Shown: positions 32,828-41,321 of the stretch, one piece after another
Position numbering within the stretch: position 1 is the first letter of the stretch
Layout of the letters: each line of letters opens with the position of its first letter
Source: Paucibacter_B soli
GTDB lineage: Bacteria; Pseudomonadota; Gammaproteobacteria; Burkholderiales; Burkholderiaceae_C
DNA: 64,000 nucleotides
NCBI RefSeq assembly: GCF_037482845.1
Contig: NZ_JBBHJW010000011.1
Location: forward strand, 62,001 to 126,000
Direction: 5' to 3'
Made by a program: the position numbers and the translations under genes
The notes under the pieces: model-generated
Told to the model about the DNA's origin: nothing
Seen by the model: only the letters and a program-made list of their open reading frames with translations
The model's database searches: none

Positions 32828-35107
32828 CTACTGTCCGGCGCTGCCGGTGGCCACCAGGCCGCCCTGCTCACCCAGCAGCCAGACCGTCTTGGCGTCGATC
32901 GCCAGCAGCTGCAGCGGCGTCTCGCCCAGGCCGCTGTGCTGCAACTGCCAGCTCTGGCCGGCGTCTTCGCTATAGGCCAGGCGGCCATCGGCGGCGGCGG
33001 CCCAGACATGGCGCGCATCGCCCGCGGCCAGCAGCAGCAAATCGGCGCCCAGCGGCGAACTCATGGCCGCCCAGCTCTGGCCGGCGTCGGCGCTGCGCAC
33101 GATGGCGCCGCCCTGGCCCACCGCCAGCACCACCTGCTCGTCCAGCCACTGCAGGGCCAGCAGGCGCGGCGCGCCGGGCACGCTCACCGGGGTCCAGCTG
33201 CGCCCGCCGTCGATGCTGCGCCGCAGGCTGCCGTCGCCCATGATGAGCAGGCCGCGCTGCGCATCGCGCATGCGCAGGCGCTGAGCGCCCTCGGGCAGGG
33301 TGGCCTGCAGCTGCCAGTCCAGCCCGCCATTGCTGCTGCTGAGCAGGCGTGGCGGCCGGTCCAGGCCGGATTCGCTCAGCCCGTAGGCCCAGCCGCCGGG
33401 CCGGATCTCGAAATCGCGCAGCAGGGGCAGCTGGGGCGCGAACTGCACCTGGCGCCATGGCAGCGAGACATCGTCGTTGTGCGCCAGCGTGCCGCTGAGC
33501 GAGAGCACCCAGAGGCGGCCGCGCTCGTCCAGCTGCAGGCGCTGCGGCGCCCAGCCGCCCCAGGGCGGGCCCCATGTGTTGGCGTCGGACCAGCTGCGCC
33601 CGCCATCTGCGCTGCGCAGCATGCGACCGTCGCTGGCCACGGCAAAGCCCTTGCCGGCATGGGCAAAGGCCAAGGCACGCGGGCGCTGCTCGGCCTGGCC
33701 GCGCGAGCGGCCCGCCAGCACCTGCCAGGGCGCCAGGCCGTCGCTGCCCAGGTAGTAGACCTGGTCATAGTCCTGCGCCAGCAGCTGGCCGCCCGGCAGG
33801 GCGCGGAACTGCTTCCAGCCCAGGCCGCGGGTCAGGCCCTCGGCCAGGCTGCGGCCCACCCGCTCGCCGCGCGCCCAGACCCAGTAGCCGCCCTCGCTCA
33901 TGGCGATGGCGCGCTGTGCATCGGCGTGCATCAGCCGGGCCGGCTGCAAGGGCGTGCCGAACAGCAGCTCCCAGCTCAGGCCGCCGTCGCTGGTGCGGTA
34001 GAGCCGGCCGCTGGCGTTCAGATAGCCCAGCTGGCCGTCCACCATCTGCAGCAGCGGTGCCTCGGCGACGCCACCGTCCTGCAGCGAGTCCAGGCCGCGC
34101 ACCGGCTGCAGCATCCAGCCCAGGCCACCGTCCATGCTGCGCAGCAGCTCGCTGCCCTTGGCCGTGATGCGCAGCGCCAGCGGCGTGCTCATGCCCGGCG
34201 CCAGGCTCCAGGCCATGCCGGGGCCCAGGGTCATGACGCTGCGCCCACCCTGGCCATCGGCCTCGTAACGGCGCAGCTCGCCATAGGCGGTGGCCCACCA
34301 GCGCCCATCCACGCCCAGGGCCTGCGGGCTGCGTTCGCGCTGGATCCAATGGGCGCCGCCATCCTCGCTGTACCAGGGCTGCTCGCCACCCAGGCGCGGC
34401 TGCACCAGCAGACGGCTACCGCCCAGGCTGCGCAGCACCGGTTCGGTGATGCCGGCCAGCTCGATCCGGCCGATGGAACTCCAGGCGCCGCCGCCACTCT
34501 GACGCAGCAGCTCGCCATCGCGCGCCAGCGCCCAGCGGGTCTGGCTGGGCGCGTCCAGGGCCAAAGAGATCAGCGCGGCCGTCCTGGGCACGGCCACGCG
34601 CTGCCAGCTGCGGCCGGCATCGCCGCTGGACCACAGCCCGCCGGCGCTATCGCTGCGCCAGGCCTGCAGGGCATCGGCAAACTGCAGGTCCAGGGTCAGC
34701 GGCGCCTGCAGCTGGCACCAGCCCTGGCGCGGCTGGGCGCCATTGCAGTCCAGATCCTGCAGATGGCGGGTGTTGAGCACCGCGACGCGCCACTGCGCCT
34801 CGCTGCCACCGCTGCTCTTGAGCCGCAGCAGATAGTCGCCCGGCTGGGCCCAGGCATGCTGGGGCTGCGCCTCGCTGCTGCTGGTGCTGCCATCGCCGAA
34901 ATCCCAGCTCAGGCCCTGGCCGGCAGGCGCATTGCTGCTCAGGCTGAGGGCCTCGCCACGCTCGACCTGGGCCGGCGCCTGGATGGCCAGTGCGGGGGCC
35001 GGCGGGGCGGGCTTGCCGTTACTCTCGCTGCCACCACCTCCACCGCCTCCTCCGCAAGCCGCCAACAGCAAGGTCAGGCCGGCCAATGCCCCTGTCTTCA
35101 CCCTCAT
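32828..35107 (-). CDS. Lipoprotein with PKD domain and BNR/sialidase-like repeats
   Basis: This 759-residue protein has a lipoprotein signal (MRVKTGALAGLTLLLAACGG) whose Cys is followed by a long glycine run. A PKD-type domain follows ('LSWDFGDGSTSSSEAQPQHA'). The rest holds many Asp-box-like repeats, e.g. 'SGDAGRSWQRV', 'SMDGGLGWML', 'TSDGGLSWELLF', 'SADGGRSWSD', 'SIDGGRSWTPV', 'SADAGQSWAAM', 'SEDAGQSWQLQ', implying a beta-propeller. It is probably outer-membrane anchored and binds carbohydrate or protein; no catalytic set is seen. ATG at 35107 is preferred for Shine-Dalgarno spacing; 35116 and 35122 are possible. Confidence 0.85.
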   Translation of the reverse strand: MRVKTGALAGLTLLLAACGGGGGGGGSESNGKPAPPAPALAIQAPAQVERGEALSLSSNAPAGQGLSWDFGDGSTSSSEAQPQHAWAQPGDYLLRLKSSGGSEAQWRVAVLNTRHLQDLDCNGAQPRQGWCQLQAPLTLDLQFADALQAWRSDSAGGLWSSGDAGRSWQRVAVPRTAALISLALDAPSQTRWALARDGELLRQSGGGAWSSIGRIELAGITEPVLRSLGGSRLLVQPRLGGEQPWYSEDGGAHWIQRERSPQALGVDGRWWATAYGELRRYEADGQGGRSVMTLGPGMAWSLAPGMSTPLALRITAKGSELLRSMDGGLGWMLQPVRGLDSLQDGGVAEAPLLQMVDGQLGYLNASGRLYRTSDGGLSWELLFGTPLQPARLMHADAQRAIAMSEGGYWVWARGERVGRSLAEGLTRGLGWKQFRALPGGQLLAQDYDQVYYLGSDGLAPWQVLAGRSRGQAEQRPRALAFAHAGKGFAVASDGRMLRSADGGRSWSDANTWGPPWGGWAPQRLQLDERGRLWVLSLSGTLAHNDDVSLPWRQVQFAPQLPLLRDFEIRPGGWAYGLSESGLDRPPRLLSSSNGGLDWQLQATLPEGAQRLRMRDAQRGLLIMGDGSLRRSIDGGRSWTPVSVPGAPRLLALQWLDEQVVLAVGQGGAIVRSADAGQSWAAMSSPLGADLLLLAAGDARHVWAAAADGRLAYSEDAGQSWQLQHSGLGETPLQLLAIDAKTVWLLGEQGGLVATGSAGQ

Positions 35108-35176
35108 TCCCATCGTCCCCACGCTCGAAAAGGAGGGCAGTCTAGGAGCTTGGTGCAGCGGTCTGCCAGCGTGCTT

Positions 35177-36223
35177 TCACCAGGGGCCGCGCTCCAGCAG
35201 CATCGCGTCGCCATAGCTGAAGAAGCGGTAGCGCTGGGCGATCGCGTGGCGGTAGAGGCCCATGACATGCTCGTAACCGGCAAAGGCACTCACCAGCATC
35301 ATCAAGGTGCTCTTGGGCAGATGGAAATTGGTGACGAGGCGATCGACCACGCGGAACTCGAAGCCCGGGGTGATGAAGATGGCGGTCTCGCGCGCGCCGG
35401 CCAGCAGCGCGCCACCCTGGGCGGCCGACTCGAGCGCGCGCAAGGTGGTCGTGCCCACCGCCACCACCTTGCCGCCGCGTGCGCGCGTGGCGGCGATCGC
35501 CGCCACCGTCTCGACCGGCACCTCGAACCACTCGCTGTGCATCTTGTGCTCGCTCAGGCGCTCCACGCGCACCGGCTGGAAGGTGCCGGCGCCCACATGC
35601 AGGGTCACATGGGCCGTGCCTATGCCGCGCTCGGCCAGCGCCGCCAGCAGGCCCTCGTCGAAGTGCAGCGCTGCGGTGGGCGCGGCCACCGCGCCGGGCT
35701 CCTTGGCAAACACGGTCTGGTAGCGCCGCACATCGTCGGCCTCGTCGGCATGCTCGATATAGGGCGGCAGCGGCACATGGCCATGCTGCTCCAGCAGGGC
35801 AAAGGGATCGCTGGGGAAACGCAGGTGGAACATGCCGCCGTCCGGCCCGCAGCGGCCCAGTACCTCGGCGTCGAAGGCATTGTTGTTGAAGCGCACGACC
35901 GTGCCTGGCTTGGGGCTCTTGCTGGCGCGCAGATGCGCGTGCACTTCGCAGCTGCCGGCAATCACGCGCTCGATCAGGGCCTCGACCGATCCGCCGGTCT
36001 GCTTGGCACCAAACAGCCGCGCCTTGATGACCTTGGTGTTGTTGAACACCAGCAGGTCGCCGGGGTTCAGCAGGCCGGGCAGTTCGCGGAACACCCGGTC
36101 CACCGCGCCGGCCGTGCGGCCATCGAGCAAGCGCGAGGCGCTGCGCTCGGGCGCGGGGTGTTGGGCGATCAGTTCGGGCGGCAGAGCGAAATCGAAATCG
36201 CTCACGGAGTAGGTGCGGGACAT
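35177..36223 (-). CDS. queA: S-adenosylmethionine:tRNA ribosyltransferase-isomerase
   Basis: QueA transfers the ribosyl group of SAM onto preQ1 in tRNA to form epoxyqueuosine. The 348 residues match from 'FDFALPPELIAQHPAPERSA' through 'LLVFNNTKVIKARLFG', 'VHAHLRASKSPKPG', 'TALHFDEGLLAAL' and 'VGTTTLRALESA' to 'KSTLMMLVSAFAG' and 'YRFFSYGDAMLLE'. ATG at 36223 starts the conserved N-terminus. Confidence 0.97.
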   Translation of the reverse strand: MSRTYSVSDFDFALPPELIAQHPAPERSASRLLDGRTAGAVDRVFRELPGLLNPGDLLVFNNTKVIKARLFGAKQTGGSVEALIERVIAGSCEVHAHLRASKSPKPGTVVRFNNNAFDAEVLGRCGPDGGMFHLRFPSDPFALLEQHGHVPLPPYIEHADEADDVRRYQTVFAKEPGAVAAPTAALHFDEGLLAALAERGIGTAHVTLHVGAGTFQPVRVERLSEHKMHSEWFEVPVETVAAIAATRARGGKVVAVGTTTLRALESAAQGGALLAGARETAIFITPGFEFRVVDRLVTNFHLPKSTLMMLVSAFAGYEHVMGLYRHAIAQRYRFFSYGDAMLLERGPW

Positions 36224-36282
36224 GGTGTTGAGGGCCGGACGGACCCGTGCCAAGCGAGGGGCTGCGATTGTCGCAGACCAGC

Positions 36283-37041
36283 TCAGTCGTCCACCGGCAG
36301 CCCGTAGCTGCGCTTGAGCGCGCTGACGGTGCCGTTGCGCTGGAGCTGGTCGAAGGCCTGCTGCAGCTTGGCGGCCAAGGCCGGGTCGGCTTCCGGGTGC
36401 AGGCCAAAGCAGTAGTCCGCCGATTCGTCCAGCACGGCCACCGCCTTGACGCGTTCGGGCGACTCCTGCATCAGCCGCAGCTGCCAGAACAGATTCAGCT
36501 CGCCGATGGCCAGCAGATCCATGCGGCCGGCCAGCAGCTTGCGCACATTGGCGTCGTAGCTGGGCGCGAGCTCGAGGTCCTGCCCGGGCTTGAGCCCAGC
36601 CGCCAACAGCTGCTCCAGCGTGGCGGTGCCCGAGGTCACGCCGATGCGCATGCCATCGAGCTGCTGCAGGCCGCGGTAGCGGATGTCGCCGCGGCTGCGC
36701 AGGCGAAACAGCGCGACCCGGCGCGGCATATACGGCCCCACCCAGCGAAAGCGGCCTTCGCGCTCGGGCAGGCGGGCGAGCGGAAACAGCAGCGACTCGG
36801 GCGCATCCTGAAAGGACTTCTCGGCACGCAGGCGCGGCTGCAGCAGCAGCTCAAGCTGCATGCCCAAGGTACTGGCCATGCGCCTGAGCAGATCCACCGC
36901 CAGGCCGGTGAGCTGGCCATCCTGCTCGAAGGCCAGCGGCGGCAAGGCATGGGCAAAAGCCTGTAGCTGGGCTGCTGCCGCCTGTGCGCTGATTGGCCCC
37001 ATCAGCGCCGGCAAACCCAGCAGTTGGCGACGCTTGAGCAT
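36283..37041 (-). CDS. Periplasmic solute-binding protein, family 3 (orphan, divergent pair)
   Basis: The 252-residue protein has a signal-like start (MLKRRQLLGLPALMGPISAQA) and the amino-acid-binding two-lobe fold: 'AFEQDGQLTGLAVDLLRRMA', 'FPLARLPEREGRFRWVGPYM', 'GLQQLDGMRIGVTSGTATLE', 'NVRKLLAGRMDLLAIGE'. There is no transporter gene nearby. It is divergent from a close relative at 37186; the two share 'PERE..F(K/R)WVGP' and 'NVRKLLAGRM' and clearly arose by duplication. Confidence 0.85.
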   Translation of the reverse strand: MLKRRQLLGLPALMGPISAQAAAAQLQAFAHALPPLAFEQDGQLTGLAVDLLRRMASTLGMQLELLLQPRLRAEKSFQDAPESLLFPLARLPEREGRFRWVGPYMPRRVALFRLRSRGDIRYRGLQQLDGMRIGVTSGTATLEQLLAAGLKPGQDLELAPSYDANVRKLLAGRMDLLAIGELNLFWQLRLMQESPERVKAVAVLDESADYCFGLHPEADPALAAKLQQAFDQLQRNGTVSALKRSYGLPVDD

Positions 37042-37185
37042 GGCGGCGGCAAGGGGTGGTGTGGTGACAGCTTTATAGCCTATCCGCGCCGCACCCCGCG
37101 AGATACAGGCACGGCGCCCCGGCGCCCTATGGAGCGCGTGCACAATTGGCTAGACTCGCCTTGTGATCGCTGCCGAGCCACCCCG

Positions 37186-37938
37186 GTGAACCGCCGCCAA
37201 TTGCACGGCTTGGCGCTTGCCTGCCTGGCAGCTGGCCCGCATGGGGCACAGGCCGCCGAGCCCATGCTCAGCGGCTTCACCGAAAACCTGCCGCCGCTGA
37301 ATTACCAGGACGAAACCGGCCCGCAGGGCTTTGCCGTCGAGCTGCTGCGCATGGTGGCGCTGCAGGCCCAGCTGAAGCTGGAGATTCAGGTGCTGCCCTG
37401 GGTGCGCGCCATGCAAACGGCCGAGGCCACCGCCAACAGCGTGCTGTTCTCGCTCACCCGCACGCCCGAACGCGAGGCGCTGTTCAAGTGGGTGGGGCCC
37501 ATCAGCCCGCGCCGCATCGTGGTCTACAAGCTCGCCAGCCGCGCCGACCTCAGCCTGCCCGAGCTGCACCAGCTGCGCGGCGCCAAGATCGGCGTGGTGC
37601 GTGAATCGGCCACCGCCAAACAACTGCTGGCCGAGGGCTTCAAGCCTGGCGAAGAACTGGAAGTCGGGCTGGACGACGCCACCAATGTGCGCAAGTTGCT
37701 GGCCGGGCGCATGGAATACGTGATGCTGCTGGACTGGGCCGCGGCCTGGAACCTGCGCCAGCTCAAGCTGCCCTATGCGACCCTGCAGGCGGTGCTGGAC
37801 TACGACAACAGCAAGTCCTACTGGTACGGTCTGCCGCCCGATACCGACCCGGCCCTCGTGCGGCGCCTGCAGGCCGCGCTGGACGCCACCAGGCGCGACG
37901 GGCGCTACGACTTGCTAAAGCTGCGCTACTTCAGCTGA
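37186..37938 (+). CDS. Periplasmic solute-binding protein, family 3 (orphan, divergent pair)
   Basis: A 250-residue protein starting at GTG 37186, which places a signal peptide (MNRRQLHGLALACLAAGPHG) at the N-terminus; an ATG at 37129 would give an atypical leader. Fold motifs are 'NYQDETGPQGFAVELLRMVA', 'FSLTRTPEREALFKWVGPIS', 'HQLRGAKIGVVRESATAKQL' and 'NVRKLLAGRMEYVMLLDWA'. It is paralogous to the divergent neighbour at 36283. recG follows after 35 bp. Confidence 0.82.
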   Translation: MNRRQLHGLALACLAAGPHGAQAAEPMLSGFTENLPPLNYQDETGPQGFAVELLRMVALQAQLKLEIQVLPWVRAMQTAEATANSVLFSLTRTPEREALFKWVGPISPRRIVVYKLASRADLSLPELHQLRGAKIGVVRESATAKQLLAEGFKPGEELEVGLDDATNVRKLLAGRMEYVMLLDWAAAWNLRQLKLPYATLQAVLDYDNSKSYWYGLPPDTDPALVRRLQAALDATRRDGRYDLLKLRYFS

Positions 37939-37973
37939 GGCCAGCACCGCTGGCTAACGGCAAAATCGCGCCC

Positions 37974-40025
37974 ATGCCCGAGGCCCCCACCGCTCCCGTC
38001 AAAGCCAAGTCAGCCCCCCAGAAGGCGATGGAGAAGCTGGGCCTGCTGCGCGACATCGACCTGGCCCTGCACCTGCCGCTGCGCTACGAGGACGAGACGC
38101 GCCTGACGCCGATCGCCGAGGCGCGCGACGGCGAGACCGTGCAGTGCGAGGGCGAGATCGTCGAATCCCATATCGAAGTGCGTTCACGTCGCCAGTTATT
38201 GGTGCGCATGACCGATGGCAGCGCCCAGCTGCTGCTGCGTTTTCTGCACTTCTACCCCTCGCACCAGAAGAGCCTGACCGCTGGCGCCAGGGTGCGCGTG
38301 CGCGGCGAGATGCGCGGCGGCTTCTTCGGCCGCGAGATGGTGCACCCCAGCTTCAAGCTGGTGAACGAGGACACGCCGCTGGCCAGCTCATTGACTCCCG
38401 TCTACCCGACCAGCGCCGCCCTGCCGCAAGCCTATCTGCGCCGCGCGGTGGCCTCGGCCCTGCAGCGTGCGCCGCTGGACGAGATCCTGCCCGAGCATGC
38501 GGTGCCGCGCCAACTGCCCTGCTTGCGTGAGGCGCTGGACTTCCTGCACCATCCGCCGCCCCGGGCGCGCCTGTCCATGCTGGAAGACCACAGCCACCCG
38601 GCCTGGCAACGCCTCAAGTTCGAGGAGCTGCTGGCTCAGCAGCTGAGCCAGTTGCAGGCGCAGCGCGAGCGCGCGCTGCTGCGTGCCCCGGCCCTGCGCG
38701 GCCGGCGTGGCGGCCTGCACGAGCAGCTGCTGGCCGCCCTGCCTTTTGCCCTCACCGGCGCGCAGCAGCGCGTCAGTGAGGAGATCGCGCAAGACCTGGC
38801 ACGACCCCAGCCGACCCATAGACTGCTGCAGGGGGATGTGGGCTCGGGCAAGACCGTGGTGGCGGCGCTGGCCGCCGCGGTGGCGATCGACGCCGGCTGG
38901 CAATGCGCGCTGATGGCGCCCACCGAAATCCTGGCCGAACAGCATTTCCGCAAGCTGATAGCTTGGCTGGAACCGCTGGGCATACAGGTGGCCTGGCTGA
39001 CCGGCAGTATCAAGGGAAAGGCACGCCAGAAGATGCTGGACGCCGCGGCCGCCGGCACGGCGCAGCTGGTGGTGGGCACGCATGCGGTGATCGAAGACAA
39101 GGTCTCGTTCGCCAGGCTGGGCCTGGCCATCATCGACGAGCAGCACCGCTTCGGCGTTGCGCAGCGCCTGGCGCTGCGCAAGAAGCTGGCCTCGCAGGCG
39201 CTCGAACCGCATCTGCTGATGATGAGCGCCACGCCCATCCCGCGCACCCTGGCGATGACCTATTTCGCCGATCTGGATGTGTCGACGATCGACGAACTGC
39301 CGCCCGGCCGCACCCCCATCGTCACCAAGCTGTTTGCCGACGGCAAGCGCCTGGAGGTGGTGGCCAAGATCGCTGACGAGGTGGAACGCGGCGCCCAGGT
39401 CTATTGGGTCTGCCCGCTGATCGAGGAGTCAGAGACGCTCGATTTGAAGAATGCCACCGAGACGCACGCCGAGCTGAGCGCGGCGCTGGCCGGCCGGAGC
39501 GTGGGCCTGCTGCACGGCCGCATGCCGCCGGCCGAAAAAGCCGCGGTGATGGCCGAATTCTCCAGCGGCCGCATGAGCGTGCTGGTGGCCACCACGGTGA
39601 TCGAGGTGGGCGTGGACGTGCCCAATGCCAGCCTGATGGTGATCGAGCATGCCGAGCGCTTCGGCCTGAGCCAGCTGCACCAGCTGCGCGGGCGGGTGGG
39701 CCGCGGCGCGGTGGCCAGCGTCTGCGTGCTGCTCTACACCGGGCCGCTCTCGGACACCGGCAAGTCGCGCCTCAAGGCCATGGCCGAGACCAACGACGGC
39801 TTCGAGATCGCGCGCCGCGACCTCGACATCCGCGGCCCCGGCGAGTTCATGGGCGCGCGCCAGAGCGGCGCCGAACTCTTGCGCTTTGCCGATCTGCAGG
39901 ACGATGCACCGCTCTTGCAGGCCGCACGCCGGCTCGCCCCCGAGCTGCTGGACAAATACCCCGCCGCGGCACGCCGCCAGGTGGAACGCTGGCTGGGCAG
40001 CAAGGCGGAGTTTCTAAAGGCATAG
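37974..40025 (+). CDS. recG: ATP-dependent DNA helicase RecG
   Basis: RecG remodels stalled forks and branched DNA. The 683 residues have a wedge/OB domain (about 50-150), helicase motif I 'LLQGDVGSGKTVVA', Ia 'MAPTEILAEQHF', DEAD-like II 'IIDEQHRFGV', III 'MSATPIPRTLAMT', IV 'LHGRMPPAEKAAVM', V 'ATTVIEVGVDVPNA', VI 'QLRGRVGRG', and the RecG-specific 'DLDIRGPGEFMGARQSG'. Length is close to E. coli (693). A terminator-like hairpin follows. Confidence 0.97.
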   Translation: MPEAPTAPVKAKSAPQKAMEKLGLLRDIDLALHLPLRYEDETRLTPIAEARDGETVQCEGEIVESHIEVRSRRQLLVRMTDGSAQLLLRFLHFYPSHQKSLTAGARVRVRGEMRGGFFGREMVHPSFKLVNEDTPLASSLTPVYPTSAALPQAYLRRAVASALQRAPLDEILPEHAVPRQLPCLREALDFLHHPPPRARLSMLEDHSHPAWQRLKFEELLAQQLSQLQAQRERALLRAPALRGRRGGLHEQLLAALPFALTGAQQRVSEEIAQDLARPQPTHRLLQGDVGSGKTVVAALAAAVAIDAGWQCALMAPTEILAEQHFRKLIAWLEPLGIQVAWLTGSIKGKARQKMLDAAAAGTAQLVVGTHAVIEDKVSFARLGLAIIDEQHRFGVAQRLALRKKLASQALEPHLLMMSATPIPRTLAMTYFADLDVSTIDELPPGRTPIVTKLFADGKRLEVVAKIADEVERGAQVYWVCPLIEESETLDLKNATETHAELSAALAGRSVGLLHGRMPPAEKAAVMAEFSSGRMSVLVATTVIEVGVDVPNASLMVIEHAERFGLSQLHQLRGRVGRGAVASVCVLLYTGPLSDTGKSRLKAMAETNDGFEIARRDLDIRGPGEFMGARQSGAELLRFADLQDDAPLLQAARRLAPELLDKYPAAARRQVERWLGSKAEFLKA

Positions 40026-40026
40026 G

Positions 40027-40059
40027 CCACGGACTTCGCTATAGTCCGCGGAACTTTTT
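40027..40059 (+). terminator. Terminator-like hairpin after recG
   Basis: CCACGGACT / AGTCCGCGG (40027-40035 with 40043-40051, one mismatch, 7-nt loop) is followed by AAC and TTTTT (40055-40059). It probably ends the recG transcript. The loop side also contains TATAGT, which could serve as the -10 of the FKBP gene 30 bp on. Confidence 0.5.
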
Positions 40060-40076
40060 CCCACGAAATCCAGCTC

Positions 40077-40547
40077 ATGATGAAGCCCTTGTCCTTCCAG
40101 CGCCGTTCCGCCCTGGCCTTGATGATCACCGGCCTGCTGACGGCCTGCGGTGGTGGCGGCGGCAGCAGCAGCCCCGCCGACACCTCGGGCTCGGCCGCCG
40201 TGACCGTGCTGAAGACCACCGACACCGTCGTCGGCACTGGCGCCACTGCGGCCGCCGGCAAGACCCTGACGGTGCACTACACCGGCTGGCTCTATGACGA
40301 GAAGGCCGCCAGCCAGAAGGGCACCAAGTTCGACAGCTCGGTGGACCGCGGCACGCCTTTCAGCTTCGTGCTGGGCGCCGGCCAGGTGATCACCGGCTGG
40401 GATCAGGGCTTCGTCGGCATGAAGGTGGGTGGCAAGCGCACCCTGCTGATCCCCAGCTCGATGGCCTATGGCTCGGCTGGCCGCCTGCCGACCATCCCCG
40501 CCAACGCCGCACTGGTGTTCGACGTCGAGCTTCTTGCCGTCAACTGA
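40077..40547 (+). CDS. Lipoprotein FKBP-type peptidyl-prolyl isomerase
   Basis: A 156-residue protein with lipobox 'LLTAC' then Gly/Ser-rich linker, followed by a complete FKBP domain: 'LTVHYTGWLYDE', 'KFDSSVDRGTPFSFVLGAGQ', 'VITGWDQGFVGMKVGGKRTL', 'IPSSMAYGSAGRLPTIPANA', 'LVFDVELL'. It is presumably anchored on the periplasmic face of a membrane, where it accelerates proline isomerisation in exported proteins. Either of two adjacent ATGs may start it. It converges on a lipoprotein cyclophilin. Confidence 0.93.
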   Translation: MMKPLSFQRRSALALMITGLLTACGGGGGSSSPADTSGSAAVTVLKTTDTVVGTGATAAAGKTLTVHYTGWLYDEKAASQKGTKFDSSVDRGTPFSFVLGAGQVITGWDQGFVGMKVGGKRTLLIPSSMAYGSAGRLPTIPANAALVFDVELLAVN

Positions 40548-40559
40548 AGCGAAACTGTC

Positions 40560-41237
40560 TCACTTCAAACGCTGCACCCAGTACACCAGCACCTCCTGGC
40601 GTGGCTGGATGTCGGCATCGTTGTAAAAGTAGACCGGCACCGCGTTGATGGCCTCCACCGTGGCCATGCCCGAGATGACGCGGCCGAACACCGTGTAGCC
40701 GGGCTTGGCCGCACTCTGGTAGTCCAGGCTCGGGTTGTCCTTGACGTTGATGAAGAACTGACTGGTGGCGCTGTTGGCATCGCTGCGGCGCGCCATCGCG
40801 ATCGTGCCGGGCAGATTGCCCAGGCCGTTGTTGGCCTCGCTGACGATGGGAGCGTAGGTCGGCTGCTTGAAGCGCATGCCCGGCCCATAGGCACCGCCCT
40901 GGATCACGAAGTCGCGGTCGACATGGTGGAACAGGGTGTTGGTGTAGAAGCCGTCCGCCACATAACGCAGGAAGTTCGCTACCGTGATCGGCGCATAGCT
41001 GGTATACAGCTCCAGCACGATCTCGCCGCTGCTGGTGAGCATGCACACGGTGCTGTACTGGCTTTCGGCCGATTTGGCCAGGCCGGTGGCGCTGCAGCTG
41101 TTGGTGGGCGGCTGGGGGTTGGGGTTGGGCGTCGGGTAGGGCGTGCCGCCATGCCCATCGTCATAGCTGCCGCCACCACCACAGGCCACCAGGCTGAGCG
41201 CCAGCAGGCTTGAACAAAGAACAGAACGTATCGTCAT
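40560..41237 (-). CDS. Lipoprotein cyclophilin-type peptidyl-prolyl isomerase
   Basis: The 225 residues have lipobox 'LSLVACGGGG', a Pro/Asn-rich linker, then a bacterial cyclophilin domain: 'VCMLTSSGEIVLELYTSYAP', 'FYTNTLFHHVDRDFVIQGGA', 'GTIAMARRSDANSATSQFFI', 'YTVFGRVISGMATVEAIN'. The 'F-H-H-V' and 'Q-F-F-I' active-site blocks are intact. It is a periplasmic membrane-anchored foldase, convergent with the FKBP lipoprotein 12 bp away. Confidence 0.93.
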   Translation of the reverse strand: MTIRSVLCSSLLALSLVACGGGGSYDDGHGGTPYPTPNPNPQPPTNSCSATGLAKSAESQYSTVCMLTSSGEIVLELYTSYAPITVANFLRYVADGFYTNTLFHHVDRDFVIQGGAYGPGMRFKQPTYAPIVSEANNGLGNLPGTIAMARRSDANSATSQFFINVKDNPSLDYQSAAKPGYTVFGRVISGMATVEAINAVPVYFYNDADIQPRQEVLVYWVQRLK

Positions 41238-41264
41238 CGCGGCTCCCGGATTGCTGGGAGATCC

Positions 41265-41288
41265 AACGCCGCCTGGGATGGCGGCGTT
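41265..41288 (-). terminator. Hairpin between panC and cyclophilin gene
   Basis: A perfect 9-bp stem AACGCCGCC / GGCGGCGTT with a 6-nt loop lies in the 84-bp gap downstream of panC on the minus strand. A second weaker dyad (CTCCC/GGGAG, 41243-41260) is adjacent. There is no T-tract, so termination is plausible but unproven; it could also be a leader structure for the cyclophilin gene. Confidence 0.45.
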
Positions 41289-41321
41289 GACGCGCTGACG
41301 TCCTGTTACTTCAGCGGTTCT

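Noticed and set aside
32936..36307. Open frame of more than 1,100 codons on the plus strand
   Set aside because: It is antisense to the PKD/BNR lipoprotein and queA, and is rich in Ala, Gln, His, Arg and Leu, as expected from reading GC-biased codons backwards. No motif is seen.
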